DNA from: Epiperipatus broadwayi
Taxonomy: Eukaryota; Onychophora; Udeonychophora; Euonychophora; Peripatidae
Length of the DNA stretch: 64,000 nucleotides
Direction of reading: 5' to 3'
Assembly (NCBI GenBank): GCA_028023455.1
Contig: JAQFVV010000113.1
Span: 1,287,268 to 1,351,267, forward strand
The notes under the pieces are model-generated. The model made no database searches and was not told where the DNA came from. It saw only the letters and a program-made list of their open reading frames with translations. The translations under genes and the position numbers were made by a program. Below are positions 1 to 11,288 of this stretch, piece after piece; within the stretch, counting starts at the first letter, position 1, and each line of letters begins with the position of its first letter.

Positions 1-1136
1 AGAGCCTGCTACTAGCTCTAAACAAGCTTAATTTTTTTTTTTTTAAGAGGGATTGACATATTTTCCTTTTAAAATAAATTTAACAAAACAATAAATTAAT
101 AATATTATATGGGCATTTATTTTTACCTTGGAAGAGATACAATGAAATTCATTAACCAATTATATACTTTTATGCAAATGTGCAGCTTTTGTTATTTTTA
201 AGAGAGTTTTTATTCCCTATATGATAATTTTTATAGCTTATTTTCTTTCTAGAATTATAAAAATGAATTTTATGGTGAATAAATTTTATGGGTAATGTTT
301 CAATAGCTTTTTAATTATTACCAGTACAATTAATAAGGTATATAATTTAACAGGTAAAATGTTTTTTAAAAATAAGTTACTTTAAAGTTATCACCGTCTT
401 TCTTGGAAATTTCTGACATCCTTCTTCTTTTAATAAAAAAGTAGATTGTAATCTTCTTCTAAATAATTCTGACATATCAAACACTTACTATTCTTGATAT
501 TTCACCTAATTAGATATGTGATTTTTTTTATATATATTTTAAAAATGATAATATTTAATTAAAAAAATAATGAAACATTTTTTTTAAATAACTGATTTTT
601 TTAGAAATGTTATGAATTAAAAAATATAATTATTTATTCTTCAAATCCTTTTAAATATATGATTGCAAACACATGAAAAATGCAAATGACATTTTATATG
701 TAATTTTTTATATACTGCATTTTTATATCAATATACATAAATATATTCACATCACAGATATGAACATGGATCTATGTATACATATCGTATTTTCTTAATT
801 GTTTTCATTTAATTTGGCACATTACTGTTAGCTATTAGTTTTATCTTCTTTAGTGTAATTATTGTTTTTGACTGATCTTAATTCTTTATGATAGATGGAC
901 ACTTTTCCTGTTTTACATTTATTTATTTGTTCATTGAAATTATTTAAATATAGTTTTGTGTAAACACTAATCTATATACACATAACATTCCTCACTTATA
1001 TTTATTTATATATAACTCTATATTTCAAAGAACAACCAAATCTTAAATATTTTATAAAGACAACTTGCAAGTAAAGTTTGATATAGTATCAGGTTCATAC
1101 CAAGTACATGTTTTCCTGAAGGTTTGTGATGATGGT
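1..1136. other. AT-rich noncoding DNA
   Basis: No reading frame with recognisable protein similarity and no clear repeat structure. The first 35 bases (TGCTACTAGCT followed by CAAGCTT) faintly resemble part of the hammerhead retroposon subfamily seen at 15.1 kb, but too little is present to call it. Confidence 0.5.
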
Positions 1137-1548
1137 ATTTTAGTTGTATTTATATGTTGGACTATTTCCATCATCTAATATGAGTACTGAATGTCTTTAG
1201 AAAAATTTAACTTTATTTAAATATTCCAAATACATTCAACTGTTAGTAATAGCACACAGATTAATATATGCAAAATGTTTCAAGAGGTATTATTCTCCCC
1301 TCTTCTTCAGATGTTGCTGGCCTGATGAGTGACAGTACTAGCATGGGAATCAAACCTGGATCCTTAGACTCTTGAGTATTGAATTTTAATGTAACACTCT
1401 AACCATCTGAGTCATCCTGCCAAAGGCAACAGTCTGTAGAAATTTCATATATTTATCTATGAGTTTTCTTCTGCTTTCTCCACTTTTTTCTAAAGACATT
1501 CAATACTCATATTAGATGATGGAAATAGTCCAACATATAAATATAATT
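1137..1548. repeat. Foldback element: inverted arms around a tRNA-like SINE
   Basis: The left arm (about 1,137-1,206) and right arm (about 1,486-1,548) are near-perfect reverse complements over 50-60 bp; the key stretch ATGTTGGACTATTTCCATC reappears inverted. About 280 bp separate the arms and contain a minus-strand tRNA-like sequence. A single related end (GATGAAAATAGTCCAACATA) occurs at about 24,466-24,490, so this is a dispersed family. It could be a MITE-like DNA element hit by a SINE, or a foldback that captured the SINE. No target-site duplication was recognised. Confidence 0.7.
1310..1424 (-). repeat. tRNA-derived SINE (copy of a second SINE type)
   Basis: Read on the minus strand it starts GGCAGGATGACTCAGATGG, which fits a pol III A box, and about 50 bases later has GGTTTGATTCCC, which fits a B box. 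The A-to-B spacing is longer than in a normal tRNA and no clean cloverleaf forms, so it is a SINE head rather than a tRNA gene. The tail reads CAGGCCAGCAACATCTGAAG. It sits in the loop of the surrounding inverted repeat. Confidence 0.6.
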
Positions 1549-3583
1549 TGCAAATAATATTCCTAAAGAATCATTTAAATAAACCTGTAACTAAAATACA
1601 CTTCTTGTTAAATCAGAATCAATCTACTTTTTCAGATAAAAGATGATCATTTTACCAGACATTTGATCAATTACATATCAATGTGCCAATAGGATGAATT
1701 TAGAATTTCCAATAAAACAGAGTTTGTATTCTATCAAGACACAGATAGTGCCTTTTGTATATCCTTCTGAATGATGACAATGACCCATAATAATTTATGA
1801 CAAGCAATTTAGTTATCTATCTGGAAATAATGGGATATAGACAATCCTGTAGAATTTATGACTAGTTTAGTTTGTAATATATATTTTATAACATCATAGT
1901 ATCAGTACTATGCCAACATAAATCTCAAGCCAAATCCATATATGTGTACATATTTAAAGGTGCAATGATCCCATAAAGATTTTCATTCTTTTATGGTTAG
2001 TACATGTGCCCATTACTTTGCAAAATATAGTACTATATGTTAGTAATATATTTTGCAGATTTTTAGTTTGTTCAAAATCGTGTATGATATTTTGATACAT
2101 GTGGTCTAGTATTTTTAATTCATTAAGTCTTTTTAAGTCATCTTTCTCTGATTGTAGTGCAGTCAGATTCATAAACATAAATGAACTTTGACACAATGTA
2201 ATGATTTGCAACTCAGAATGTCTAACCATTACATTTTCCAGTACTTGACAGTCTTTTATAGTGAATTCTCAAAACAGTAAAATCTCGTGAATTAATTGCT
2301 AATAAGATAATTGAGTTTTAAGAAATTGGTAATTGGACTCATTTTTGATCATAAAAGAAAAAGCTAGAACTTTTAGAAAGTAGTTTTTATCCCATCATAT
2401 ATAATTCAACTCTATATCTTGCAGCAGTCTACTGATGAAATAGGAATTTCCAGAAGTTCATCTTCCTTTATTTTTTAATAATATTACTTTCAAACTACAA
2501 TGGGCTGCAAACTACATTATATTCTGTCCCATGCTTCCTCTTAAATTAAAAAAAAATAGTGTATAGTAAGTAGCTCACCGTTTGTTGATAAACAATTAGA
2601 ATAGAATACGTATTGTTTATTGAACTGCAAATGTATGATATTTTTCAAAACATATACATATATAACACAAATGATTTTTATATGTACATACAAATCAAAA
2701 TTATAGTATAAATAAAAAAATAATAGTATAAATATTAATAATAAATGAAGATATTTATTTTATTTTACAGAGTATATTGACTGACACATCTACTGAAGCA
2801 ATAAGAATGAGAAAAATAATTTACTCCCCTACTGTATTTTATTTTTAACATAAAGTAAAAAAGAAACACTTTGAATAATATTCCTTTTTACATGCTTTTT
2901 TATTAACTTGTCCTGGTTGTGTTTCTGTTGGTATATTCACATTTTTGAATGAACAGAAAAAAACTGGACCCATTCAGAATAGAACTCACATCTTTACACT
3001 TCTCAAGAAAACTCCTTAATGACCAAGCCAAAGGAAGTATTACACTTGTAGAATAAAATGTTATTAATAGTGATTTATTTACTTAATTAAATATTTAAAT
3101 TTAGAATTCACTTGTTGGAGGGTGTATTTTTAGTTTCATGACTTATTATTAAATTATAACTTTAATGTTTTAAAGGATTTTATCATATAAATGTTTCAAT
3201 GGTACATAATTTTTTTTATAAAACCATACTTAGGATGACAATTAAACCTAAAATAGTATCACAATGAGCAGTGTATAGAATTGCTTATAAACATATATAT
3301 TTACAAAAATAAGAAAAATAATGTTCTCCTTAGTAGTGCTTCTGTTTATAGAGCAAGCATTCTAATGTCTTAGATGGTACTGCATTAAGACCATGTATCA
3401 GATATATATTTTTTATTATACTGATTCTAAAAAAGAAGAAAATATTTTCTGGATTAAATTAGAATCACTCAGAGCACAGAATTAAAAAATTCCTACATAC
3501 AGAATAAACTTAAACTTGTAGTTTTAACCATTTTTTAAAATAATATGCAAATATACTTAAAAAGTAAAAAAAATAAGATGTAA
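1549..3583. other. AT-rich noncoding DNA
   Basis: No supported gene. The 91-codon minus-strand frame at 1,954-2,229 has no recognisable motif. A weak, decayed tRNA-like segment may lie on the minus strand at about 2,940-3,035 (GGCTTGGTCATTAAGGAG, then GTGAGTTCTATTC), but it is too degraded to annotate on its own. Confidence 0.45.
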
Positions 3584-4078
3584 AAAAAAAGATTTCTTTT
3601 ATTAATGCTTTTATGTAAATAGTGGACTAAAAAGTACAAAATAACAACGGCATCTTCTCATTGTTAATTTTCCATTCTTGGAAAATATCAAAGATCTTAA
3701 GAATCTAGACTTGCTATAAAACAATTGGAAATTGCAGAAATGCCATTTCTTAAAAGTATTTGGGGCTTGAATAAATCATAAAAATAAAAAAGGCCTCAAA
3801 TGCTTTTATGAAAGGACAATATTCCTTAATTTTGTCAAGCATTGGTGGTCGAGAGGTTTGTCCCGGGTTATCAGGTTTGCTTCCTGGCTGATGCTATGAC
3901 ACATGAGAAAAAAAAATTCTTTCACTTTTCAACTGTTTTGTAATAAGTCTAGATTCTTAAGATCTCCGATATTTTCCAAGAATGGCAAATTAACTGAGAA
4001 GGAATTACTTTATTTTGTACTTTTTAGTCAGCTATTTACATAAAAGCAATATTTTTAAAAAATACTTTTTTTACATCT
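3584..4078. repeat. Foldback element with SINE in its loop
   Basis: The left arm (3,590-3,712) and right arm (3,948-4,072) are reverse complements with a few differences; for example CATTCTTGGAAAATATC on the left matches GATATTTTCCAAGAATG on the right. The loop of about 235 bp contains a plus-strand tRNA-derived SINE. This is the second case in the window where long inverted arms enclose a tRNA-like sequence. Confidence 0.75.
3834..3917 (+). repeat. tRNA-derived SINE, internally deleted
   Basis: It starts GCATTGGTGGTCGAGAGG and ends GGCTGATGCTATGACACATG followed by an A-rich run. Compared with the copy at 11.6 kb, the anticodon-arm region is missing. The two halves of the acceptor stem (GCATTGG and CTGATGC) are still recognisable. 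It belongs to the same family as the copies at 11.6, 35.6 and 37.0 kb. Confidence 0.75.
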
Positions 4079-4879
4079 TATTATTTCAGTAACCTTTTTC
4101 TCTTGTAAACAATAGCCTAGTTTATTTTTCAAGAAATTACTATCTTTCTTATTATGTTAATTAATATTCTGAAATCTTATAAAACTTTTACTTTTAGAAA
4201 GTACTTTATTAAGCAAAATACTGTACATCACATTCAGAAACAATAATAAAAAAAAGTTTGAAATATATGTGTTTTCAACATAAACAGAAGATATTTCATT
4301 AATATAAGAGATTTGTACATGTTCAGCTCAAAGAAAGAAAAATAACTGCCAAATATTAAAATTTGCGAAATTTGATGGGATTTTTTAAAATTTATTTATT
4401 TACATTTTTGTTTCTTTATATTTTTTATTTTGGATAGTATATAATTGAAATTGCATAGTTAAATATAGGATAGTTTGTGGCTTCACTGTATAGTTATTGC
4501 TATTTGTCTAAATATAGAAAAGTTTTTGAAAATCAGGATAATCATTTCTTTCAGGAATTCATTAATTTTCTCAAAATTTATTTTATGAATTGGAGATCCA
4601 TTTCCATGAGGCATCTTTTTAAAACAAACATCATGTAAATTCTAAGTCCATTTATGAAGTTATTGTAAAAAATAGTTTTAAAAATTACAGAACTCCCAAG
4701 ATTGATCAAACCTGCATCTATCTTTTTAATGTAATAAAATCCTGGTTTCTACTTCACCTTCAAGTAGTAAGTTAGCTTCACTTGTTTGCAATTTGTAACT
4801 TTTTAATGTAAGGAATTCTTTTATCATCATTACTTTGTCCAAATGAGATCACATACTGCTGGTTTCAATAATATATCCT
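4079..4879. other. AT-rich noncoding DNA
   Basis: No gene, RNA or repeat structure was recognised beyond homopolymer runs and low-complexity A/T sequence. Confidence 0.5.
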
Positions 4880-5480
4880 AAAAGTATGACTATCAGTTGT
4901 TAAATAGCATTTTTTTAGGTTTATCTTATCTCTATTGGTTAGAATTTTCAGAAAAAATTTTAAAATTCTGTACATGCTCATCAAAATGTTCATATGCAAT
5001 CTCAACATCAGCCATATATATGATAACAAGGTTATTGATCTCAGTGGCTATAATAGGATCTAGGCCCCTAAATAAGACCAGCTGTTTAACAATTCAAAAG
5101 TGCCCAATTGAACTGATAAAAATAATCGACATATCAAAATGTTGTAAAAGAATATTCTAAATCAAGCATGATCACCAAAACTTGATGTTAAATCAAAAAT
5201 TGTGAACACTTTTTTCTCTTTGAATATATCAGAAATCCATGAAGGTATGGTAATCAATAATAGTTACTTTATTTGTTTGGGCTAATGTAATATAACATGA
5301 CTTGATTTTTATGATAACAACTGGTTTGTAGTATGAAGAGGAACATAAAAATAATTCTCCAGCCCATCATTTTTTTAGCTGCTTCTCAATTCAGCTTGAT
5401 TTTGATAAGTCACAGAAATAGGGATATAGCCTGATATGGTTGAGAAGAAATCATTGTAAGTATTGTACATAATCTTTGAT
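4880..5480 (-). pseudogene. Decayed gypsy-type reverse transcriptase fragment
   Basis: Reading the minus strand across several frames gives pieces in the order expected for a Ty3/gypsy Pol reverse transcriptase. First comes ISDIFKEKKVFTIFDLTSSF (catalytic motif A region, with FDLTSSF). Next is LDPIIATEINNLV, then an IYMADV stretch where a YxDD-like motif C would lie, then AYEHFDEHVQNFKIFSENS, which fits the helix after the catalytic centre, and a final KKCLF-like piece. Frames are broken by stops and indels, and the second catalytic aspartate pair is reduced to one D. There are no LTRs nearby. The family assignment rests on motif order and spacing read by eye. It is an old, dead copy. Confidence 0.6.
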
Positions 5481-6123
5481 AATACAGGACCTTACCAAAT
5501 AATTAGTGATAAGTAAACAATAGCAATATAAGGAAGACACAAAAAATATCACTTTTCATATCAAATGACAATTCTTTTATTATAAAATTCTGTTCTTATG
5601 TATGAAGAACAATCCTATGATGCCCTTGTGTGTAACTTTATTTTGATATCATGTTATCATTCTACTGTTATCTATATTATCAGAATGGGTTTTAATGGCA
5701 CAATGGATTCAGCTTGGGCATTTAATCAAAAAATTCTTCATATATTATTGAAATCTTCCATTAAACTATAACAATATTTGAACATCCAAGATAAATTTTA
5801 TTCTTAGGGGCAATTCAATTAGCTAAATTTCTGTCCATGTAAGGAAATCTCCAGGAAAGTCCTAAATAATTTAACAAATGATCAAGAAAATTTATGAAAT
5901 GTATTAACCTTACTAGATTGTGAAAAGATGTTCAAGTCTATATATAATTTATAACCATTGCCAATTATATGCATTGTTTCAATTCTTCACAATCTTTCAG
6001 CAAATTTTCTTATTTCTTTCATTTATTGCACATACTCACACTTACTTATTCCATAAATAAATTTATATTCTGAACATTATATTATTACAAATAACAATAA
6101 ATATATGCAGCATGTATATAGCA
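5481..6123. other. AT-rich DNA, possibly more of the decayed gypsy element
   Basis: On the minus strand this is where upstream Pol sequence would be expected, but no motif is clear. Otherwise nothing was seen. Confidence 0.35.
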
Positions 6124-6768
6124 AAGCTTTAGTGAGTAGTTTGGCTTAGTTTTCTTAATTAGCTTTCAACTGTTATGAGTCTAGATATAGCAATAGTACA
6201 ACTATGGATGTGTGTATATATTGTTTGTGATAATTTACATGTGATTTACATATAACATTATGCAAAGTGGATAGGCCACTTCTTAGGTGAATGCATGATT
6301 CTTTCTTGTTAATGGCATATTTGTCTTTAGAAATGTGCCATACTTCTTTAACCTTTCATTTAGTGTCAGTTTGCATTTCATGAAGACAATGTTGACAGAG
6401 GAGAGAATAATGGCATGATCAGTTGAGAAGTGTTCACAAAAATTGAACAGGTGTCATTACTTGTTTTGGCCTTGTTATAGAGATAGGTGTGTTGAGCATT
6501 GCCTTCATTCCCTTCCCTGTCAACAATGAAGCTAAATGAAAGATTAAAGAAGTGTGGCACATTTCTAAAGACAAATATGCCATTGACAAGAAAGAATCTC
6601 ACATTCCCCTGTCTAAGAAATGACATATCTACCCCATATAATGCTATATGTAAATCACATGTAAATTAGTGTGAAAAATATATGCACATCCATTCCCATT
6701 ACAACTATTGCTATATCTATGACTTATAATAGTTGAAATCTAGATAAGCAAAACTACTAATTAAAGCT
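6124..6768. repeat. Large foldback element, arms about 265 bp
   Basis: The left arm (6,124-6,395) and right arm (6,505-6,768) are diverged reverse complements; for example TTGTCTTTAGAAATGTGCCA on the left matches TGGCACATTTCTAAAGACAA on the right, and GTGATTTACATATAACAT matches an inverted copy near 6,640. The loop is about 110 bp. The 82-codon frame inside it is an artefact of the repeat. It is compatible with a nonautonomous foldback DNA transposon; no target-site duplication was recognised. Confidence 0.75.
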
Positions 6769-7352
6769 TTGTTAGGTACTGATTTAGTTTGTGCTCACAA
6801 CCATTTTGAAATCTAAAAATCACTGCTAACACATCCAACCAATAAATGATATAAATATTGAATAAAAGTACTTTAAGTTCACATTTTAGAAATTATAAGC
6901 TAGTAAAAATGGCATGTTTTATTTTATTAGGGATTTTTTTTTAAAAATTTACCTTCATAAAATATTTGAAATATGATGGCTCAAAGTGCTGGAGTATGCA
7001 GGGAAGGAGAGGAATGGTTTGGCCGATACGAAGGATTATCCAAAAAATGTAGAAGTCTGATCAAACCAAGTTTATAATTTTCAAATACTAAAGATTATAA
7101 CTTCTAAAATAGGAATTATATGCCCATATAAAATAAAGCATATAACTTCTAGAATACGAATTATATTATATGCCTATATGAAATAAAACATTATTTTTAC
7201 TACCTTATAATTTCTAAAATATAAATTTAAAGTACTTTTATTTAATATATATGTCATTTATTGGTTGGATGTGTCAGTGGTAGTTTTGGCTGGTTTTTAG
7301 ATTTCAAACTAGCCATGAGTGTAAACTAAATTGGTATCAAGCACTGTTATAT
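6766..7352. repeat. Second large foldback element, directly abutting the first
   Basis: The arms at 6,766-6,930 and 7,185-7,352 are reverse complements; CACATCCAACCAATAAATGA on the left matches TCATTTATTGGTTGGATGTG on the right. The loop (6,930-7,185) contains a slightly GC-richer segment with no recognised coding content. It starts essentially where the previous foldback ends. Confidence 0.75.
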
Positions 7353-7429
7353 ACATAATGTGTATATTTATTGTTGTTATATTACGGTTGAGACATAATA
7401 CCTCTATGTTACATTATTAAGAATAATAT

Positions 7430-7590
7430 TTAAAATGCAGGCACTTTTCATATACCTGGAGCTTAGTTGTAAATAAAGGGGATTTGAACTCAGACTTTCA
7501 AGCACCTTTCAACTTTCCACACTATCTCATACTATCTAGTATAATATAATGTGGATAGCTGAAAGGTGTTCTCTATATTATTAAGAATAG
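7430..7590 (-). repeat. Family S repeat, 3' part
   Basis: GGGGATTTGAACTCAGACTT followed by TCCACACTATCTCATA is the reverse complement of the conserved end of the family also seen at 19.3, 22.5, 31.6, 39.5 and 47.6 kb. The flank ATACCTGGAGCTTAGTTG matches the tail of the 19.3 kb copy. Read on the minus strand, AGTTCAAATCCCC fits a pol III B box, so the family may be tRNA-related. Confidence 0.65.
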
Positions 7591-9232
7591 TAATGTATTT
7601 ATAAGTTTATTAAAATTATTGGATTATTATCTTTTGATAATTTTTTTTTCAGTGTTTTGGACTAGTTTAGAACTTCAGTTGTTCATTTATTGCTATCTAT
7701 TTTAGAAGTACGTCAGTCAAGCTCCATTGTTGTTGATATTAGTGGTACATATCTATCTTGCCACCCATGAATTTTAATTTTATTTCCACCTTATTTCTTT
7801 CTCAGCATACATCTATGTATACTTTACTATGTTATCTGAGTCTGTGTATTTTTTTTTTAATTATCCAAATCTCAGACATTTGAATACTATTAAAACGTAT
7901 TTATTAAAGCTTTATTTTTCCAATGATATAGCCATACTTCCTTCTAATAATATTTTTATCAATCTTATAATTTAAAAAAAAAAAAATCTCGCAAAATATT
8001 TATTCTCTGTTGAAACATATAAGTATGAAAGAACATATCACGTTTTATATATATAAAATGAAGAAAAATAATATTTAACTGAAGATTCACAAATATGCAT
8101 ATTAAAGAAAATAAAGATAGCAAATGGCAAAAGTAATTCTAGAATAACAATATATATATATGCTTGTATTTACTTCCGGAATATTTTTACTAATGTTATT
8201 TTTTTTCTTATAAAAATAAAATTGAGATTGTTGGAGTGGAACAATTCTCCATTGGATAAAAATATATAAGAAGGGTCTTTGAAAAAAATATTTATTTTTA
8301 GGTTAGATGATAAAAGAAAAAGTTTTAAGTTTCATTTGAAAAAAAAAATGGCGTGGCAGATCTTGGTGAAAAATATTGAAAAGCCAAATGCTTTCCAGTG
8401 TGATACCATTGAGTGAAATTTACAAAATACATTTACAGTCAGTCATTAAACTTTATATTTGACTTTCTTTTTAACTTCCTATTAAAAATATTTAAATTTT
8501 GAACATTGTAATTAAATCAAAGCTTATATTAAAGTAAATTACTTTTAATAACATATGAAAAAGTGGACTACAATCCAATTTATTTTGACAACATAACTGA
8601 ACTGGACAAATCCCAGATCACTAAGATAAACTTCTAATATTTAAGTAAAAAAAAAAAAAATTATTCGCCAGAGTATTAATTTTTAGTAAATAAAAAAAAA
8701 CTATAAAATAAGAAATAGATCAGAATATACAGTTTTGTTATCTTTAGATTTTTGTATAAAAAATACTTTAATAACTAATTACTATATTTAAACTGCACAT
8801 TAACTATAAAAATTAAAACATACTTTGAATATTTTAGACATTATTTATTTAGTTTCTAAACAATAGTTCGAAAATAATCACAATCAATTTTCTTCAGTAC
8901 ATATATTTTAGAACTAAGATGTCTCACAATCGTGTTGAAAATGATATATTTATCGAATAATGTAGTGTAGCTAACATTCATGTTGCTTTTTTTACACATA
9001 TGAGTAAAAATATACGATTATTATAATGTATTCATATGGAGAAACATCTGATCTGCTTTAAAATAAACAATGGAAAAATATTAAGTAGCCAAGATCTTTT
9101 TTCAAGATGATATTAAAAGGGCAAATGATACTTATTAATTCAAATTATTTTCTATCATATATACAAAAACTGCATATTCACAAATCATATGCAACCATGT
9201 TCAATTAGATACACACACAAGCACATATATAC
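7591..9232. other. AT-rich noncoding DNA
   Basis: Only low-complexity A/T sequence and short homopolymers are visible; no gene is supported. Confidence 0.5.
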
Positions 9233-9690
9233 CATCATCTTCATCATCATTTTCAACTATTATCGACCCACTATTGGAAGAAAGTTTCTCCAAGTTCAAT
9301 CCATCTTTTCCGATGTCTAACCTCTCTTCTCCACATTATGCCAGCACACTTCCTTATTTCATCCATCGATCTCACATGTGGTCTCTTTCTAGATCTTTTA
9401 CAATCTCTTAGAATCCAGTTTAAGATTTCAACTGAACATTTATTATCATCTCAGCTAGCAATATGCCCAGCCCAACTCCAGTTTTTTAATTCTTTCAAAT
9501 GAAGTCAGTAACACTTGTTTCTTCTCTCACCTATATATTTCGTTTTCAATTCCTTCTTGTTACTCCTAACATCCATCTCTTCATATTCCATTGAGTGGTC
9601 TGAAATCTCTCTATTGATTTCCTGTTAAGTATCCAAGTTTCAGATTCATGTGTAGGAATTGGTAACATGCACCCTTTTAAAAACCAGTAA
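9233..9690 (-). pseudogene. 5'-truncated RTE-type LINE, 3' end of ORF plus tail
   Basis: On the minus strand a frame reads HESETWILNRKSIERFQTTQ and then MKRWMLGVTRRN. This matches the C-terminal part of RTE-type endonuclease/reverse transcriptases, which usually carry GSETW followed by R.MERxMLGVTxRD. Downstream on the minus strand, the 3' untranslated part ends in imperfect GATGATG repeats, the typical short-repeat tail of RTE elements. The copy at 50.84-51.53 kb shares this 3' end. Everything upstream of the C-terminal region is missing. Confidence 0.75.
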
Positions 9691-10222
9691 TATATATATA
9701 AGCACAGAGATAAAATGGTAGAATATGCAATTATATGAATGATTACAACATTGATTGTTGGAAGAGGTGAGTATTGCTGGTACATTATATTGATATAAAA
9801 TTATTTGAATTTATCTTATGAGTAGGTATACAATATTAATTCATTCATTATGCTTGGATTCCAGTTAACCACCAGATACCTGATGATGGGGGGGGGGGGT
9901 ACTATTCTAATTTGTAGCTAATTTTTTTTTACTTTTTATTATAATTCTGTAAAATAAAATGAAAATTGTAAAGATGTAATAAAACATGAATTGAATTAGT
10001 CCTATATAAAATGTTTTCATGCACACCATTTGACATTGATAAAATCTTAAGCTAAAATTTTTTGAAGACCTACCTGAGAGCCAGATGCATGTTTGGGTAA
10101 TGGAAGTAAAATTATACTAATTTGACAAAAATGGATTTTCAGAAACAAAAGAAATAATTAATGCTTAAACATCATATAGTTAATCTATCATTGACCCTAA
10201 AATTATCAAATCCTTATTTAAG
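9691..10222. other. AT-rich noncoding DNA with an 11-base G run
   Basis: A G homopolymer lies at about 9,888-9,898. No other structure was seen. Confidence 0.5.
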
Positions 10223-10386
10223 TATTTAAATTCATTAAGCATCACATGATCACATTTCCTATACTAGCACATTAATTGTTGATAAACAGAGCAAAACTCT
10301 CCATACAGTATTGCCACCTGTGCTAAACAGAGTAATCAATGGATGCCAGAAGGCTTGTGCATAAAATCCCTATCTAATTCCTACTC

Positions 10387-10446
10387 ATCCAATATCCCCA
10401 GACTATTTTCTGGCTTGTGGCCTTCGTCAGTGAGGAGCTTTGGATC
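10387..10446 (-). ncRNA. Hammerhead ribozyme motif, type I (degraded core)
   Basis: On the minus strand the order is stem I outer strand GATCCAA, inner strand TCCTCA, core CTGACGA, stem II GGC-loop-GCC, GAAA followed by A instead of C, then TAGTC and the closing strands TGGGGA and TTGGAT. The core CTGACGA retains the CpG that the other copies appear to have lost to TG or CA. The C-to-A change after GAAA weakens the already short stem III. Confidence 0.65.
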
Positions 10447-10772
10447 TGAGAGCACTGCATCTAGATCTTAGAATCTAATGCAACCCTCTAGCAACCACCT
10501 TTTATCTCTACTTAACTACAAAACTATGAGAATGAAATTGAAAACACAAAAAATATTTTCGATCTAAGCTCAATAGCTTATATAGTCATATGGGTCTGAA
10601 CTCAGTTCAGCACCCATACATTTTGGTGTCTTTGGCTCTTTTACAACCATAGCCACCACTATCTTATATGGCAGGATTGGTGTTAAACCACTAAGCATCA
10701 CATGATCACATTTCCTATACTAGCACATTAATTGTTGATAAACAGAGCAAAACTCTCCATACAGTGCTCTCA

Positions 10773-10832
10773 GATCCAAAGCTCCTCACTGACAAAGGCC
10801 ACAAGCCAGAAACTAGTCTGGGGATATTGGAT
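10773..10832 (+). ncRNA. Hammerhead ribozyme motif, type I (core G8 mutated)
   Basis: GATCCAA, AGC, TCCTCA, core CTGACAA, A-GGC-CACAA-GCC-A, GAAAC, TA, GTC, then TGGGGA, TA, TTGGAT. Stem I inner (6 bp) and outer (6 bp) helices and stem II (3 bp) all form. The core reads CTGACAA instead of CTGANGA, a change expected to abolish cleavage. The predicted cleavage site would be after position 10,818. Confidence 0.7.
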
Positions 10833-11228
10833 GAGTAGGCATTAGATAGGGATTTTATGCACAAGCCTTCTGGCATCCATTGATTACTTTGTTTAGCACA
10901 TGTGGCAATACTGTATGGAGAGTTTTGCTCTGTTTATCAACAATTAATGTGCTAGTATAGGAAATGTGATCATGTGATGCTTAATGGTTTAACACCAATC
11001 CTGCCATATAGGATAGTGGTGCCTATGGTTGTAAAAGAGCCAAAGACACCAAAATGTATGGGTGCTGAACTGAGTTCAGACCCATATGACTATGTAAGCT
11101 ATTGAGCTTAGATTGAAAATATTTTTTGTGTTTTCAATTTCATTCTCATAGTTTTGTAGTTAAGTAGAGATAAAAGGTGGTTGCTAGAGGGTTGCATTAG
11201 ATCCTAAGATCTAGATGCAGTGCTCTCT

Positions 11229-11288
11229 GATCCAAAGCTCCTCACTGATGAAGGCCACAAGCCAAAAACTAGTCTGGGGATATTGGAT
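11229..11288 (+). ncRNA. Hammerhead ribozyme motif, type I (core G12 mutated)
   Basis: Same layout as the 12-kb copy, with CTGATGA intact but AAAAC where GAAAC is required. Stem I and stem II pairing is conserved. The predicted cleavage position is after 11,274, exactly 456 nt after the equivalent site of the plus-strand motif at 10,773. Confidence 0.7.

Noticed and set aside
1310-1340. CTGATGAGTGAC as another hammerhead core
   Set aside because: No GAAAC partner or stem I pairing is present; it lies in the tail of a SINE on the other strand.
6378-6626. 82-codon minus-strand gene
   Set aside because: It lies across the loop and arm of a foldback element, with no motif.
9546-9785. Independent 79-codon gene
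   Set aside because: Only the C-terminal half is meaningful, and it is the RTE LINE remnant; the N-terminal half is AT-rich noise beyond the LINE's truncated end.
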